Positions 63,637 to 64,000 of a stretch of 64,000 nt of DNA are shown here, piece by piece. The DNA comes from Rhizobium sp. L43. Its GTDB lineage: Bacteria > Pseudomonadota > Alphaproteobacteria > Rhizobiales > Rhizobiaceae. The stretch is from contig NZ_NWSQ01000007.1 in assembly GCF_002531725.1 (NCBI RefSeq), positions 186,001 through 250,000 on the forward strand, read 5' to 3'. The notes under the pieces were generated by a model that was not told where the DNA came from, searched no databases, and saw only the letters and a list, made by a program, of their open reading frames with translations. The translations under genes and the position numbers were made by a program. Position 1 is the stretch's first letter; each line of letters begins with the position of its first letter.

Positions 63637-64000
63637 GTGCCTTTGGTGGAGGGGTCTCAGAGTTCCCAAAACATCGAGGTGTCGATCATCTTGCTCTGCG
63701 CCGGCAGATCAACCCGCATGAGTGACAATCATCAGCACAAGCTCTTATGCGAATTCGATGGCGTATCGCTCGTTCGCAGGTCCGCGAGTGCCGCCAGCGC
63801 GAGCCAAGCCTCAACAGTCTTTGCGGTCACTGGTCACCGCCGTTTCGAGATAGAAGCCGCGCTCGAAGGGGTCGATATAGCGGTGATATTCAATCCGTTT
63901 TTTGGATCTGGCATTGCAAGCTCGATCACAGCGGGTTGGCGGGCCGCGCAGGCAGGCGGGGCCGACGGATGCCTCATCATGCTCGCGGACATGCCGTTCA
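63637..64000 (+). CDS. MobA/MocA-like nucleotidyltransferase (partial, 3' end outside window)
   Basis: The first 121 codons of an NTP-transferase: GTG 63637, nucleotide loop SIILLCAGRSTRMSDNHQHK, then SITAGWRAAQAGGADGCLIM and the ADMP motif at the window end. The family attaches CMP (MocA) or GMP (MobA) to molybdopterin. Next to XdhC and a xanthine-dehydrogenase-family enzyme, cytosine-dinucleotide formation (MocA) is likelier. The start could also be GTG 63646. Confidence 0.85.
   Translation, partial: MPLVEGSQSSQNIEVSIILLCAGRSTRMSDNHQHKLLCEFDGVSLVRRSASAASASQASTVFAVTGHRRFEIEAALEGVDIAVIFNPFFGSGIASSITAGWRAAQAGGADGCLIMLADMPF

Overview
The window looks like a replicon of an alphaproteobacterium of the Rhizobium/Agrobacterium group. 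Evidence: about 60% GC, many ABC importers with Tat or Sec binding proteins, exopolysaccharide-type genes, a rhizobial-style intergenic palindrome (about 23951-24050), and an accessory mixture of catabolic islands, toxin-antitoxin pairs and decayed insertion sequences. A large plasmid or a variable part of a chromosome would both fit; no replication, rRNA or tRNA genes and no CRISPR array were seen.

Layout. 1-1982 (minus): end of a sugar ABC importer (ATPase cut by the window edge, periplasmic binding protein). 2197-3152: RES/Xre toxin-antitoxin pair with a perfect palindromic operator. 3320-7194: three polysaccharide genes (pyruvyltransferase-like, flippase, acyltransferase) entered through an AT-rich stretch. 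7198-19642: a two-armed catabolic island around a divergent promoter region (11797-12117). The minus arm holds a DapA-family aldolase/dehydratase, a cytosolic Asp-box sialidase-like protein, an iron alcohol dehydrogenase and PdxA2; the plus arm holds an oligopeptide-type ABC importer, a four-carbon acid-sugar kinase and a GntR/FCD regulator. 19666-20327: HigBA. 20376-22071: DUF421 membrane protein and a protein-isoaspartate methyltransferase fused in frame to a membrane protein. 22458-23192: LuxR-type regulator.

24039-29457 is the most unusual part: two divergently transcribed glycine/asparagine-rich proteins without Sec signals (one built of four repeats of about 62 conserved residues) next to a dedicated type I secretion ABC protein, whose LSGGQ signature is replaced by LLRAQ, and an HlyD-type adaptor. 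This reads as a small cargo-plus-exporter system that I cannot assign to a described family. It is followed by an insertion-sequence graveyard (29465-31759) with an IS3 orfA, a frameshifted IS4-like transposase and the C-terminal end of a broken dnaE2. 31819-35155 holds a LysR-linked stress-type cluster (DsbA-like, HbpS/GlcG-like, degenerate metallo-beta-lactamase-fold protein, truncated NTF2-like gene).

35729-46501 encodes a complete homoprotocatechuate (4-hydroxyphenylacetate) pathway: HpaBC, HpaD, HpaE, HpaF, HpaG, HpaH, HpaI and a GabD-type dehydrogenase, with the regulators HpaR and HpaA. A perfect 12-bp palindrome in the hpaF-hpaR gap recurs with one mismatch at 46512-46523, upstream of the next block. 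46656-59170 is a candidate upper pathway: FeaR-like regulator, aldehyde dehydrogenase, GMC oxidoreductase, Liv-type ABC importer, two SDRs, an AraC regulator, an NTF2-like protein and MoaF. The likely logic is import of an aromatic alcohol or amine, oxidation to 4-hydroxyphenylacetaldehyde and then to 4-hydroxyphenylacetate. 59471-64000: a Tat-exported molybdenum hydroxylase (2Fe-2S subunit, large subunit, cytochrome c) with XdhC and a MobA/MocA-like cytidylyltransferase (cut by the window end).
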